Shown here piece after piece: positions 1-7,723 of a stretch of DNA of 41,030 nt. A model generated the notes under the pieces. It searched no databases. It saw nothing but the letters and a program-made list of their open reading frames with translations, and was not told where the DNA came from. The stretch lies in NCBI GenBank assembly GCA_002432715.1, contig DJGJ01000065.1, forward strand, positions 1 through 41,030, written 5' to 3'. Position numbers and translations under genes: made by a program. Source of the DNA: Sphaerochaeta sp. UBA5849. Lineage in GTDB: Bacteria > Spirochaetota > Spirochaetia > Sphaerochaetales > Sphaerochaetaceae. How positions within the stretch are numbered: position 1 is the first letter of the stretch; each line of letters opens with the position of its first letter.

Positions 1-71
1 GGGAATGGAATTACTGCATATCACCATCAGAGACATTTGCATAGTTTATTTTTGCACGATTCCTTAGATTA

Positions 72-93
72 AAAGTAGGGAATTCCCTACTTT
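72..93. promoter_or_regulatory. Perfect 22-bp palindrome, probable toxin-antitoxin operator
   Basis: The two 11-base arms (AAAGTAGGGAA and its exact complement) meet with no spacer and end directly against the GGAGGAG ribosome binding site of the antitoxin gene. Type II antitoxins of the AbrB/MazE class normally bind palindromes over their own promoter, so autorepression is the likely role. I could not identify a convincing -35/-10 pair in the preceding 70 bases. Confidence 0.7.
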
Positions 94-104
94 GGAGGAG
101 AAAC

Positions 105-374
105 ATGGCACAACAGTTCGTTGACAATGCAAAAGTGATGGCCAAAGGTCAGGTGACCATCCCCAAGGACGTCAGGGCTGCCTTGGGTGTCGGAACCGGG
201 GACCGTGTGACCTTTTTGGTGGATGGAAGTAGTGTGCGGATTATCAATTCAGCGCTCTACGCCATGGAGATGCTGCAGAACCAGATGGCTGGTGAGGCAC
301 AAAAGTCAGGCTTGAAGGATGATGAGGATGTGATAGCTCTTGTCAAAAGCTTACGCTCCGAGGATACTGAGTGA
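105..374 (+). CDS. AbrB/MazE-type (SpoVT-AbrB fold) antitoxin
   Basis: This 89-residue protein has the swapped-hairpin DNA-binding signature in its N-terminal half: AKGQVTIPKDVRAALGV at about residues 13-29, followed by GDRVTFLVDGSSVRI. The C-terminal 40 residues (MEMLQNQMAGEAQKSGLKDDEDV) are the expected toxin-wrapping tail. GGAGGAG lies five bases before the ATG, just after a perfect palindrome. The stop codon overlaps the GTG start of a PIN-domain toxin gene, the usual coupled antitoxin-toxin order. Because the toxin gene is broken, the antitoxin may now be an orphan DNA-binding protein. The family call is confident; continued activity is unknown. Confidence 0.88.
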   Translation: MAQQFVDNAKVMAKGQVTIPKDVRAALGVGTGDRVTFLVDGSSVRIINSALYAMEMLQNQMAGEAQKSGLKDDEDVIALVKSLRSEDTE

Positions 375-778
375 GAGTTCTTATCGACACAAACGTTTTG
401 ATTTCAGCTGCGCTGTTTCCCCACAGCACGCCTGCCCAGGCTTTCTGGAAAGCCAATACCTATCCATACCAGGCAGTGATTTGAGAGCAGAACCTAGACG
501 AGATGAAGCGCATTTTCACGAAAAAGTTTCCTGACAAGCTACCGGCTTTAGAGTCGTTCATCTCGAACTCTCTTCTTTCAATTGAGATAGTGGATACTCC
601 CGAAATTCCTGTGGAAGAAGAAAGTCTGATGCGCGACATGATGGACAGACCGATACTGCGTAGTGCGGTAGTTTCAGATGTGGATATCATTTTGACAGGG
701 GATAAAGACTTCCTTGAGTCTGGAATTGATCACCCTCGGATGATGACTCCATCGGATTTTTGTTCATCTGTCTTTTAG
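371..778 (+). pseudogene. PIN-domain toxin (COG1569-type) interrupted by in-frame TGA
   Basis: Reading from GTG at 371 gives VRVLIDTNVLISAALFPHS, the PIN-domain N terminus with its first acidic residue. The frame then meets TGA at 482-484 and continues without a frameshift to 778, encoding the rest of the domain, including SDVDIILTGDKDFLESG and MTPSDFC. The TGA lies where relatives usually have serine (the 'VxSEexLxE' stretch), so one TCA-to-TGA change would explain it. The 135-codon length otherwise fits the family. An ATG at 503 could permit a 91-aa C-terminal fragment, but that would lack the first catalytic aspartate. Selenocysteine is unlikely because no serine-to-Sec precedent or SECIS-like hairpin is evident. 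I infer an inactivated toxin. Confidence 0.82.
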
Positions 779-944
779 GGAGTGATTTCTTTATCTGTAC
801 TATTTTAAGGTTTGAGATTTTCTCGAACGTGAGGGCGACTATTCTCCATCTGCGTAAATAGTAAAGGACTTACAACCGTGCCACGGATTATCCCGGGGCA
901 TTCCCTTCTGAACAGCAAACCAAACAACAGCTTGCTTCTTGGGC

Positions 945-990
945 TAAAAAACCAAAGGCTGACCATTTCTGATCAGCCTTGTGGTTTTAT
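945..990. terminator. Repeat-borne stem-loop, copy 1 (bidirectional terminator-like)
   Basis: AAGGCTGA (955-962) and TCAGCCTT (973-980) pair across a 10-base loop. The pairing extends through an A-rich left flank (TAAAAAACCA) and a T-rich right flank (GTGGTTTTA), giving a terminator shape on both strands. Confidence 0.5.
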
Positions 991-1171
991 TGGAACTTGT
1001 ACCTGGAACCCTGTTTCTCAAAACCCTTGATTCAAACCGCTATCTTGCGATTCCTGAGGAACTTTTGGAATCCGTACCTGGTACCGATGGTTACCCTGTT
1101 TCTCAAAACCCTTGATTCAGACCGCCATCTTGCGATTCCTGTGGATTTTGTGGAGATTGTACCTGGTACCG

Positions 1172-1249
1172 ATGGTTTTAATCTTGGAGAAATTTGAGAA
1201 TATCCAAATCATCACAGCAAGAGAATTCTGCGAAAGATTTCTTGTTTGA
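1172..1249 (+). pseudogene. C-terminal remnant of a second PIN-domain toxin
   Basis: Embedded among the repeats, the frame ending with TGA at 1247-1249 reads EKFENIQIITAREFCERF near its end. This matches the C-terminal pattern of PIN toxins of the same family as the broken gene at 371 (which ends in MTPSDFC), where 'NIxIxTpxEF' follows the last acidic motif. Nothing of the first 110 residues is present. I infer a deletion relic left when repeats expanded or recombined. The stretch is short, so the call rests on motif recognition only. Confidence 0.5.
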
Positions 1250-1275
1250 TAGTTTCCAGCTATTGAGCACATTCA

Positions 1276-1312
1276 AAGGCTGACCATTTCTGATCAGCCT
1301 TGTGGTTTTATT
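1276..1312. terminator. Repeat-borne stem-loop, copy 2
   Basis: The same 8-bp stem and 10-base loop (1276-1301) is followed by GTGGTTTTATT. The left A-rich flank is missing in this copy. Confidence 0.4.
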
Positions 1313-1591
1313 GGATGTTGTACCTGGAACCCTGTTTCTCAAAACCCTTGATTCAAACCGCCATCTTGCGATTCCTGTGGATTTTGTGGAGATTGTACCT
1401 GGTACCGATGGTTCATCAGCCTTGTGGAATTATTGGAAGCTGTACCCGGTACCCTGATTCTCAAAAACCTTGATTCAAACCGTCATCTTGCGGTTCCTGT
1501 GGAAACTTTGGAATCCGTGCCTGCGCCCCGGATTATTCCGGGGCATTCCCTTCTGAACTGCAAATCAAACAACAGCCTGGCTCTTGGGCCT

Positions 1592-1636
1592 AAAAACACC
1601 AAAGGCTGACCATTTCTGATCAGCCTTGTGGAATTA
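1592..1636. terminator. Repeat-borne stem-loop, copy 3
   Basis: The same stem (1602-1609 with 1620-1627) has a left flank TAAAAACACC. On the minus strand it would lie about 110 nt beyond the secreted-protein stop codon and could terminate that transcript. A lone right arm also occurs at 1416-1423. Confidence 0.45.
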
Positions 1637-1739
1637 TTGGAAGCTGTACCCGGTACCCTGTTTCTCAAAACCCTTCATCCAGACCGCCATCTTGCGATTC
1701 CTGTGGATTTTGTGGAGATTGTACCTGGTACCGATGGTT

Positions 1740-2306
1740 TTATTGTGCAGTCAGCTTGAAGGTAACGGTTGCTGAATAAAGACCAGCAGGATAATTAGCA
1801 GCAGACCCTGCAACTCCACTGATTTGAATCTTTCGATGGTCAGTAAAAAGTGAAGTACCGCTGGTTGCTTCGAAAAGTACCACGTCTGCTGTGGTATCAC
1901 CAGTCGCATTGAGCTTAATAAGGCTCTTAGTTGTATCACCACTTACATCGCCAGCAAGTACATCAATTTGATAAGGGATGATATATGCATTATTAGCAGC
2001 GTTCGCCAAATATGTACCATTCATTGAAACAGTAACGCCGTTAGCATTATTAGTCTTGTAATGGATATAGCCAACATCAACAGCAGCAGTACTAAAAGCA
2101 ACCGTATGGGTTATCATACTTGCTTCTGATACGATTGGATCTACAGTACTCAATGTAGGAAAACTATAGGTGGAACCTGTGGTAATTGCAATCCTATTTA
2201 CTTCATCAATGGTCGTTTGAAGATTCAAGGTTGCATTAGCCTCCTCCGCCCACACCCCAACCATTCCGATTACCAGGACCAACAAGATAGCGATTGTCTT
2301 TTTCAT
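1740..2306 (-). CDS. Secreted hypothetical protein, beta-rich
   Basis: The product is 188 residues with a classical signal peptide (MKKTIAILLVLVIGMVGVWA, likely cleaved after VWA at residue 20). The mature part is Thr/Ala/Val/Ser-rich, lacks cysteine, and ends in YSATVTFKLTAQ. An alternating C-terminal strand like this is typical of fimbrial, coat-U-like or other surface beta-sandwich subunits. AAGGAAG precedes the ATG by a few bases, and two leftward sigma70-type promoters lie upstream at 2388-2416 and 2496-2524. Its 3' end abuts the repeat field directly. I do not recognise a named family. Export to the periplasm or cell surface is well supported; an adhesin or structural role is a guess. 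Confidence 0.75.
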   Translation of the reverse strand: MKKTIAILLVLVIGMVGVWAEEANATLNLQTTIDEVNRIAITTGSTYSFPTLSTVDPIVSEASMITHTVAFSTAAVDVGYIHYKTNNANGVTVSMNGTYLANAANNAYIIPYQIDVLAGDVSGDTTKSLIKLNATGDTTADVVLFEATSGTSLFTDHRKIQISGVAGSAANYPAGLYSATVTFKLTAQ

Positions 2307-2387
2307 TTTCTTCCTTTCCTTTAGGGGCTTCCTTTCAAGCTCCTGTGCAAGTTATGTTTTTTCTGCTCTTTCCCTGAGCACACTTGT

Positions 2388-2416
2388 ATAATAGGAACAA
2401 AAGAGACTTATGTCAA
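2388..2416 (-). promoter_or_regulatory. Sigma70-type promoter for secreted protein gene
   Basis: On the minus strand TTGACA (2416-2411), a 17-bp spacer and TATTAT (2393-2388) form a near-consensus promoter. It would give a leader of about 75 nt before the ATG at 2306. Confidence 0.75.
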
Positions 2417-2495
2417 TACTAAAAAGATAAAAGTGATAAATTTTTGAAATATTTTTAAAATATTTTCTAAAATGTTTATATATAAGTAATTGCAA

Positions 2496-2524
2496 ATAAT
2501 ATCTTGTACACCTACTTGTGACAA
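2496..2524 (-). promoter_or_regulatory. Second leftward promoter candidate
   Basis: On the minus strand TTGTCA (2524-2519), a 17-bp spacer and TATTAT (2501-2496) lie about 108 bp upstream of the first promoter and point the same way. The intervening DNA is very A+T-rich. Confidence 0.5.
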
Positions 2525-2844
2525 CACGTTGTACATAAGAGGAACCTGGCAAAATATATGAGGGGAGAACAATTCCTATTAGACTGATATTACATTGCAA
2601 AACAAGCGACATACGTTAGAAGTAGAGCAGAAGATGAAACAGTGTTGCTTGCACTATTGGTGTATGTTTATTCACTTATGCTCCAGAAAAGTACCGATGG
2701 AACCGCAAGTTTATTCAAAATGTGTAAAAAATGGAGAAACTTTTTTAAAGTTACAGAAATATTTACGTATATACACACTTTTTGCTTGTGCAGATTCGAC
2801 AGAGAACGCAATAATAATTCATCTATATATGGAGGGCTCTTGTT
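2525..2844. other. Upstream region of the liv operon, no gene seen
   Basis: A+T-rich intergenic DNA; the reading frames here have no recognisable protein features. A weak rightward promoter is possible near the end: TTGTGC at about 2788 and AATAAT about 18 bp later. GGAGGG precedes the livK ATG. I see no convincing riboswitch. Confidence 0.4.
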
Positions 2845-4008
2845 ATGAAGAAACTAACTGTGTGCTTGTTGGTTCTGTTGCTAGCCTCTTCCGTACTCTT
2901 TGCTGCCGGTGGGGCAGAGCAGAAGAGCGGGGCAAAAGAAATTGTGATCGGAGTATTCGAACCCCTCACTGGTGAAAACGGCGGCGGCGGATACCAGGAA
3001 GTCCTGGGCATGCGCTATGCCAACAAAGTCTATCCCACCGTAAAGATCAACGGTGAGACCTACAACGTCAGACTCGTTGAAGCTGACAACAAGTCAGACA
3101 AGACAGAAGCAGTCACCGCAGCCCAAAGCCTGATCTCCAGCGGCGCTTCCGTCATTCTCGGCTCCTATGGTTCCGGTGTATCGATTGCAGCCGGCGACAT
3201 CTTCCTTGACAACAAGGTACCCGCCATCGGCGCATCCTGCACGAACCCCCAGGTAACCCTCGGTAACGACTATTACTATCGCGTATGTTTCCTCGACCCC
3301 TTCCAGGGCACCGTCATGGCCAACTATGCTTGGCAGGAAGGCGCCAAGAAGGCTGCAGTCATCACCCAGCTTGGGGATGACTACTCCTCCGGCCTCGGGA
3401 ACTTCTTCCTCCGCGCCTTCAAGGAGCTGGGTGGCAGCATCGTCAGCGAACAGCAGTTCCAGACCAACACCACCGACTTCAAGTCGATTTTGACCAACAT
3501 CAAGGCAGCAAACCCTGACGTAATCTTCGCCCCGTCCTCGATCGCCACCGCACCGCTTATCATCAAGCAGGCACGCGAGCTGGGTATTACGGCCAAGATC
3601 ATGGCCGGCGACACCTGGGAGAACTCTTCTATTATAGAGAACGCAGGCGCGAGCGCTGAAGGTGTCGTTCTCTCCACATTCTTCGACGATGCAGACCCTG
3701 CAACCGCTGAAGCAGCAAAGTTCATCGAAGGCTTCAAGAAGTACTTGGTTGAGAACAAGCAGCCGGAGATCATCCCTGCAGTCTCCGCACTCGGCTACGA
3801 CGCCTACATCACAGCCCTGAAGGCCATCGAGCTGGCAAACTCCTCCAAGGGTCCCGCAATTCGCGACGCCCTGGCCAAGGTTGACGTTGAAGGCGTAACC
3901 GGACGCATCGTATTCAACGAAAATGGTGATGCCAACAAAGACATGGCATTCATCAAGGTTGTTGAAGGCGGCCAGTTCAAGTTCCTCAAGACTGTCAGCG
4001 TTATCTAA
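2845..4008 (+). CDS. livK: Branched-chain amino acid ABC transporter, substrate-binding protein
   Basis: This 387-residue type I periplasmic binding protein has an export signal (residues 1-22 or so, ending LFAAGGAE). The mature domain starts with IVIGVFEPLTGENGGGG and contains the Leu/Ile/Val-binding landmarks DNKSDKTEAVTAAQSLI, GSYGSGVSIAAGDI, PAIGASCTNPQVT, ITQLGDDYSSGL and GYDAYITALKAIE. It would capture branched-chain or related amino acids and deliver them to LivHM. The signal end has no lipobox cysteine, unlike the PotD- and OpuCC-like proteins later in the window, so it should be soluble. It heads the livKHMGF operon and is followed by a strong terminator-like hairpin, which would raise its level relative to the membrane genes. 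The exact substrate (amino acids, amides or urea) is not settled by sequence. Confidence 0.92.
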   Translation: MKKLTVCLLVLLLASSVLFAAGGAEQKSGAKEIVIGVFEPLTGENGGGGYQEVLGMRYANKVYPTVKINGETYNVRLVEADNKSDKTEAVTAAQSLISSGASVILGSYGSGVSIAAGDIFLDNKVPAIGASCTNPQVTLGNDYYYRVCFLDPFQGTVMANYAWQEGAKKAAVITQLGDDYSSGLGNFFLRAFKELGGSIVSEQQFQTNTTDFKSILTNIKAANPDVIFAPSSIATAPLIIKQARELGITAKIMAGDTWENSSIIENAGASAEGVVLSTFFDDADPATAEAAKFIEGFKKYLVENKQPEIIPAVSALGYDAYITALKAIELANSSKGPAIRDALAKVDVEGVTGRIVFNENGDANKDMAFIKVVEGGQFKFLKTVSVI

Positions 4009-4020
4009 GCTTCATCGCTT

Positions 4021-4058
4021 GGCTGGGACGGATTGTCCCAGCCAACCCTCTTTTTTTT
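4021..4058 (+). terminator. Intrinsic terminator/attenuator between livK and livH
   Basis: GGCTGGGAC (4021-4029) pairs perfectly with GTCCCAGCC (4035-4043) across a five-base loop and is followed by a T tract (4051-4058). It lies inside the operon, so partial read-through would give excess binding protein. Confidence 0.88.
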
Positions 4059-4139
4059 GCAGTTTGAGTTTCCGTTTCTCTTTGTTATTGGCAGCTAATT
4101 TGCCTATGTTTAGCTTGACTCAGGTATGGAGAATTACTG

Positions 4140-5021
4140 ATGAGTATGACAACAATCCTGCAGCACTGCCTGACAGGAATATCTCTGGGAGGAGCGTATG
4201 CCTTGATAGCCATCGGCTATACGCTGGTCTACGGCATCCTCCGGCTGATCAACTTCGCCCATGGCGATATCTTCATGATGGCAGGTTACTTCATGATCTT
4301 CTCGCTTGCCAGCTTCCCCTGGCCGGTAGCCATAGTCATCACCCTGCTGGTGACGACCGTGCTGGGAATCGTCATCGAACGGATGGCGTACAAGCCGCTG
4401 CGCAGCAGTCCGCGCATGTCGATCATGATCAGCGCCATCGGCGTCTCCTATCTCTTGCAGAACCTCTCGACGTATCTCTTCACCGCCATTCCCCGCGGGT
4501 ATCCGGAGATTCCCATTCTCAAGAGAATCTTCCAAATGGGAGAGCTTTCAGCCTCCTTCGTCACCATCCTTACCCCGGTGCTCACCATCATCCTGGTCTT
4601 CATCCTGATGGTACTGGTCAACAGGACCAAAACCGGTATGGCCATGCGGGCGGTGAGCAAGGACTTTGAAACCGCCAAACTGATGGGCATCAACATCAAC
4701 AGGGTCATCTCGGTGACCTTCGCCATCGGCTCCTTCCTCGCCGGTGTCGGCTCCATTCTCTACTTCACCGACCGCATGTCGGTCACGCCGTTCTCCGGAA
4801 CGCTCCCCGGCCTCAAGTGCTTCGTAGCCGCTGTGTTCGGTGGAATCGGGAACATCCCCGGTGCCGTAGTAGGAGGCTTCTTCATCGGCATCGTCGAAAC
4901 CCTGCTCGTAGCCCTGGGCTACTCAACCTTCTCCGACGCCTTCACCTTCTTCCTCTTGATCGTGATGCTACTCGTACGACCGACCGGACTCTTCGGCGAA
5001 AAAACGGTGGAGAAAGTATGA
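4140..5021 (+). CDS. livH: Branched-chain amino acid ABC transporter permease LivH
   Basis: This 293-residue, highly hydrophobic protein has about eight membrane segments. The LivH hallmark GYTLVYGILRLINFAHGD is at about residues 26-43. The cytoplasmic coupling-loop region is MAMRAVSKDFETAKLMGIN (about 167-185), and the conserved GGIGNIPGAVVGGF follows near the C terminus. It forms the inner-membrane pore with LivM. TATGGAG precedes the ATG. The gene starts about 80 nt beyond the attenuator and overlaps livM by four bases (ATGA). Confidence 0.93.
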   Translation: MSMTTILQHCLTGISLGGAYALIAIGYTLVYGILRLINFAHGDIFMMAGYFMIFSLASFPWPVAIVITLLVTTVLGIVIERMAYKPLRSSPRMSIMISAIGVSYLLQNLSTYLFTAIPRGYPEIPILKRIFQMGELSASFVTILTPVLTIILVFILMVLVNRTKTGMAMRAVSKDFETAKLMGININRVISVTFAIGSFLAGVGSILYFTDRMSVTPFSGTLPGLKCFVAAVFGGIGNIPGAVVGGFFIGIVETLLVALGYSTFSDAFTFFLLIVMLLVRPTGLFGEKTVEKV

Positions 5022-6151
5022 TCAAGATCAAACGAAACAACATCTATACCATAGTCACCCTGGCACTGCTGCTGGTCTTCCTCTACTGGCTCAACGCCAA
5101 CAGATTGCAGAACGGCATGCTAGTCTCGGTCCTGCAGAAAGGAGTCATCCTCGCCCTGGTGGCAGTCTCGATGAACCTGCTCAACGGCTTTACCGGGCTG
5201 TTCAGCCTCGGACAAGCAGGCTTCATGTCCATCGGAGCCTATACCACCGCCATCCTGCTCATTCCTGTGCAGAACCTCGACGGTGTCTACTATATGAACG
5301 GTGTACATCCGGCGATACGGGCCTTCAAAACGATGGTTGCCTCATCGCCTGAATTCATCCAAATCATATTCCCTTTCATCGCCCTGCTTTTGGGAGGCCT
5401 GTTGGCAGCCTTTGCCGCCGCCTTGGTCGGCATCGCCGTCCTGAGGCTGAAGAGCGACTACCTGGCCATCGCAACGCTGGGCTTGTCGGAGATCGTCCGT
5501 GCAATCTTCTCCTCGCCGCAGTTCGACCAGATCACCAACGGCTCCTACGGCCTGAACAAGATCCCCAACTTCCCCCCGATGCTCTGGGGAGCCATTCCCT
5601 CGCTCATCACGCCGTTCATTGTTGTGACCTTCTGCATCATTTTCATCATGATGCTCATCAAGAGCTCCTATGGAAGAGCCTTCAAGGCTATCAGGGAGGA
5701 TGAGATTGCAGCCGAAGCAATGGGAATAAACCTGTTCAAGCACAAGGAGATGAGCTTTGTGATCAGCTCATTCTTCTCTGCTGTCGCCGGCGGATTATTG
5801 GCCATGTACATGCGCTCCATCGAGGCGAAGACCTTCTCCATTACGCTGACATACGACATTCTCTTGATCGTCGTCATCGGAGGAATCGGGAGTGTCACCG
5901 GCTCGGTGCTCAGCGCCTTCCTGGTAACCGCTGCAAAAGAGTGGTGGCTGCGCTTCTTCGACCAGCCGCTTACCATAGGAACCTTCGAGGTGCCGCTCTT
6001 CCGCACCGGCTTCAGGATGGTCATATTCTCCATCCTCTTGATGATCGTCGTACTTATCTACCGCCGAGGTCTGATGGGAACCAATGAGTTCAGCTGGGAT
6101 CGGATCATCAATCGATTCAAGAAGAGAGAGAAGGAGGCCGCTCATGAGTGA
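5018..6151 (+). CDS. livM: Branched-chain amino acid ABC transporter permease LivM
   Basis: This 377-residue permease starts at the ATG of the ATGA overlap with livH (MIKIKRNN). The frame is open for 67 more codons upstream, but that part lies inside livH and is not membrane-like. Landmarks are GLFSLGQAGFMSIGAYTTAIL (about residues 58-78), LRLKSDYLAIATLGLSEI, IREDEIAAEAMGIN (coupling loop) and GGIGSVTGSVLSAF. A long loop of about 40 residues follows the second membrane segment. It pairs with LivH. The stop codon overlaps the livG start region by eight bases. Confidence 0.93.
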   Translation: MIKIKRNNIYTIVTLALLLVFLYWLNANRLQNGMLVSVLQKGVILALVAVSMNLLNGFTGLFSLGQAGFMSIGAYTTAILLIPVQNLDGVYYMNGVHPAIRAFKTMVASSPEFIQIIFPFIALLLGGLLAAFAAALVGIAVLRLKSDYLAIATLGLSEIVRAIFSSPQFDQITNGSYGLNKIPNFPPMLWGAIPSLITPFIVVTFCIIFIMMLIKSSYGRAFKAIREDEIAAEAMGINLFKHKEMSFVISSFFSAVAGGLLAMYMRSIEAKTFSITLTYDILLIVVIGGIGSVTGSVLSAFLVTAAKEWWLRFFDQPLTIGTFEVPLFRTGFRMVIFSILLMIVVLIYRRGLMGTNEFSWDRIINRFKKREKEAAHE

Positions 6152-6983
6152 CATCCTTTTGAAGACCGAACACATAACCATGCAGTTCGGCGGCGTGGTC
6201 GCCGTCGATGACTTGAACATCGAAATCCAGAAGGACAGGATTACCGCCCTCATCGGCCCGAACGGGGCCGGCAAGACCACAGCTTTCAACGTTATTACCG
6301 GCGGCTACCAGCCCTCCAACGGCCGTGTGACCTTTGACGGTCTGGTCATCGTTGAGAACTATCCCCGCTCGAAGATGAAGAAAATCTACAACGGGACCAA
6401 TAAGACACCCTTTGAGAAGCAGGTGGTCAACACTCCGGACAAGATCACCCGCCTGGGCATGGCCCGTACCTTCCAGAACATTCGTCTCTTCAAGGACCTC
6501 ACCGTCTTTGAGAATGTCCTGATCGCCAAGCACTGCCATATCAAGGCAGGGCTCTTCTCCTCCACCTTCCGCCTCAACCGCGAGGAGGAGCTGAAAATGT
6601 ACCAGGACACCGAGGCGCTGCTTGAGCGGGTAGGGTTGCTTGGCAGCCGAAACGAGAAGTCTTCCTCCCTGCCGTACGGCAAGCAGCGCAGGCTCGAGAT
6701 CGCCCGCGCCTTGGCCACAGGGCCCAAGTTGCTGTTGCTCGACGAACCGGCTGCAGGCATGAACCCAAAAGAAACCGAGGAGCTTTCGCTGTTTATCAAG
6801 AAGATCAAGGATTCGTTCAAGCTGACCGTCTTCTTGATCGAACACCATATGAACCTGGTCATGGATATCTCGGACACCATCTATGTCCTTGACTATGGCA
6901 AGACCATAGCCCAGGGAACTCCTGCAGAGGTGCAGAACGATCCTGCCGTCATCAGGGCATACTTGGGGGTGGATGAAGCATGA
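6144..6983 (+). CDS. livG: Branched-chain amino acid ABC transporter ATPase LivG
   Basis: This 279-residue ATPase has Walker A GPNGAGKTT (residues 38-46), Walker B LLLLDEP, and the H-loop LIEHHMNLV. Its signature is LPYGKQRRLEIARAL; the LivG branch normally shows 'LsyGqqrrlEiaRAL' instead of LSGGQ, so this is not a defect. An insert after the Walker A region (about residues 72-100, lysine-rich) is typical of LivG. The ATG at 6144, preceded by AAGGAGG, is preferred over an in-frame start 60 bases upstream that lies within livM. It powers uptake with LivF as a heterodimer. Confidence 0.94.
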   Translation: MSDILLKTEHITMQFGGVVAVDDLNIEIQKDRITALIGPNGAGKTTAFNVITGGYQPSNGRVTFDGLVIVENYPRSKMKKIYNGTNKTPFEKQVVNTPDKITRLGMARTFQNIRLFKDLTVFENVLIAKHCHIKAGLFSSTFRLNREEELKMYQDTEALLERVGLLGSRNEKSSSLPYGKQRRLEIARALATGPKLLLLDEPAAGMNPKETEELSLFIKKIKDSFKLTVFLIEHHMNLVMDISDTIYVLDYGKTIAQGTPAEVQNDPAVIRAYLGVDEA

Positions 6984-7693
6984 GTGTATTGGAAATACAG
7001 GACTTGAAAGTCTGTTACGGTGGTATCGTGGCCCTCAACGGCATCTCCTTCTCCGTTGATGAAGGAAAGATTGTCACCCTCATCGGAGCAAACGGCGCCG
7101 GTAAATCAACGACGCTTCGTTCCATCATGGGCCTGGTTCCAATCACCAGCGGGACCATCACCTACAACGGGGTGAAGCTCAACGGCATGGATACCCGCAA
7201 GATTGTGGAATTAGGCTTGGTGTTGGTTCCCGAAGGCCGCAGGGTCTTTGCGAACCTCTCCACGCTGGAGAACCTGAAGATCGGTGGATACCTGCAGGAC
7301 AAGAGCCATGAGCAGCAGAGCCTCGAACGGGTCTATGAACTCTTTCCCCGCCTCAAGGAACGTCACTGGCAGCTGGCAGGAACACTTTCTGGCGGCGAGC
7401 AGCAGATGCTGGCCGTCGGGAGGGCCCTGATGGCCAACCCCAAGATGATCATGATGGATGAGCCGTCCCTCGGTCTTGCCCCGCTTGTGGTGAAGGACAT
7501 CTTCTCCATCATCAAGAGAATCAACGAGGCCGGCGTGACCGTCCTGCTCATCGAGCAGAACGCCAACGTCGCCCTCAGAACCGCCCATACCGGGTATGTC
7601 ATGGTGACAGGGAACATCACCCTCACAGGATCTGGCAAGGAGCTCTTGGAGAACGAGGAGATCAAGTTCGCCTACTTGGGTAAGTCCAAGTAA
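6980..7693 (+). CDS. livF: Branched-chain amino acid ABC transporter ATPase LivF
   Basis: This 237-residue ATPase has Walker A GANGAGKST (residues 36-44), signature LSGGEQQMLAVGRAL, Walker B MIMMDEPSLGLAP and H-loop LLIEQNA. The sequence VPEGRRVFANLSTLENL is the LivF-specific Q-loop neighbourhood. The start codon overlaps the livG stop (ATGA), so translation is coupled. It is the last gene of the operon. Confidence 0.95.
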   Translation: MSVLEIQDLKVCYGGIVALNGISFSVDEGKIVTLIGANGAGKSTTLRSIMGLVPITSGTITYNGVKLNGMDTRKIVELGLVLVPEGRRVFANLSTLENLKIGGYLQDKSHEQQSLERVYELFPRLKERHWQLAGTLSGGEQQMLAVGRALMANPKMIMMDEPSLGLAPLVVKDIFSIIKRINEAGVTVLLIEQNANVALRTAHTGYVMVTGNITLTGSGKELLENEEIKFAYLGKSK

Positions 7694-7723
7694 CGAAGAT
7701 CTTCAATCCATGAGTAACTCAGA

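Larger units (their letters stand above)
881..1742. repeat. Field of interleaved dispersed repeats
   Basis: This 0.86-kb stretch has no credible gene. It is built from recurring blocks. A 46-bp core beginning CTGTTTCTCAAAACCC occurs five times (1011-1056, 1096-1141, 1332-1377, 1454-1499, 1658-1703), with a few substitutions each. GTACCTGGTACCGATGGTT occurs at about 1074, 1159, 1395 and 1724. A hairpin block AAGGCTGA...TCAGCCTT occurs three times in full and once as a half. A longer segment (about 881-990) recurs at about 1522-1637. Unit order and spacing are irregular, so this is not a CRISPR or simple tandem array. The last copy runs up to the stop codon of the leftward secreted-protein gene. 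Short open frames here only reflect the repeats. Confidence 0.85.

Noticed and set aside
482..484. TGA as selenocysteine in the PIN protein
   Set aside because: The family has no selenoprotein precedent, the position normally holds serine, and no hairpin of SECIS type is evident just downstream.
979..1668. Short open frames in the repeat field as real genes
   Set aside because: The frames consist of repeat sequence, change frame between copies, and lack ribosome binding sites.
881..1742. CRISPR array
   Set aside because: Repeat units are of several types, irregularly spaced, mutually interleaved and diverged, with no uniform spacers and no cas genes.
2352..2975. Short open frames upstream of livK
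   Set aside because: A+T-rich DNA with no protein character and no proper starts; overlaps promoter signals.
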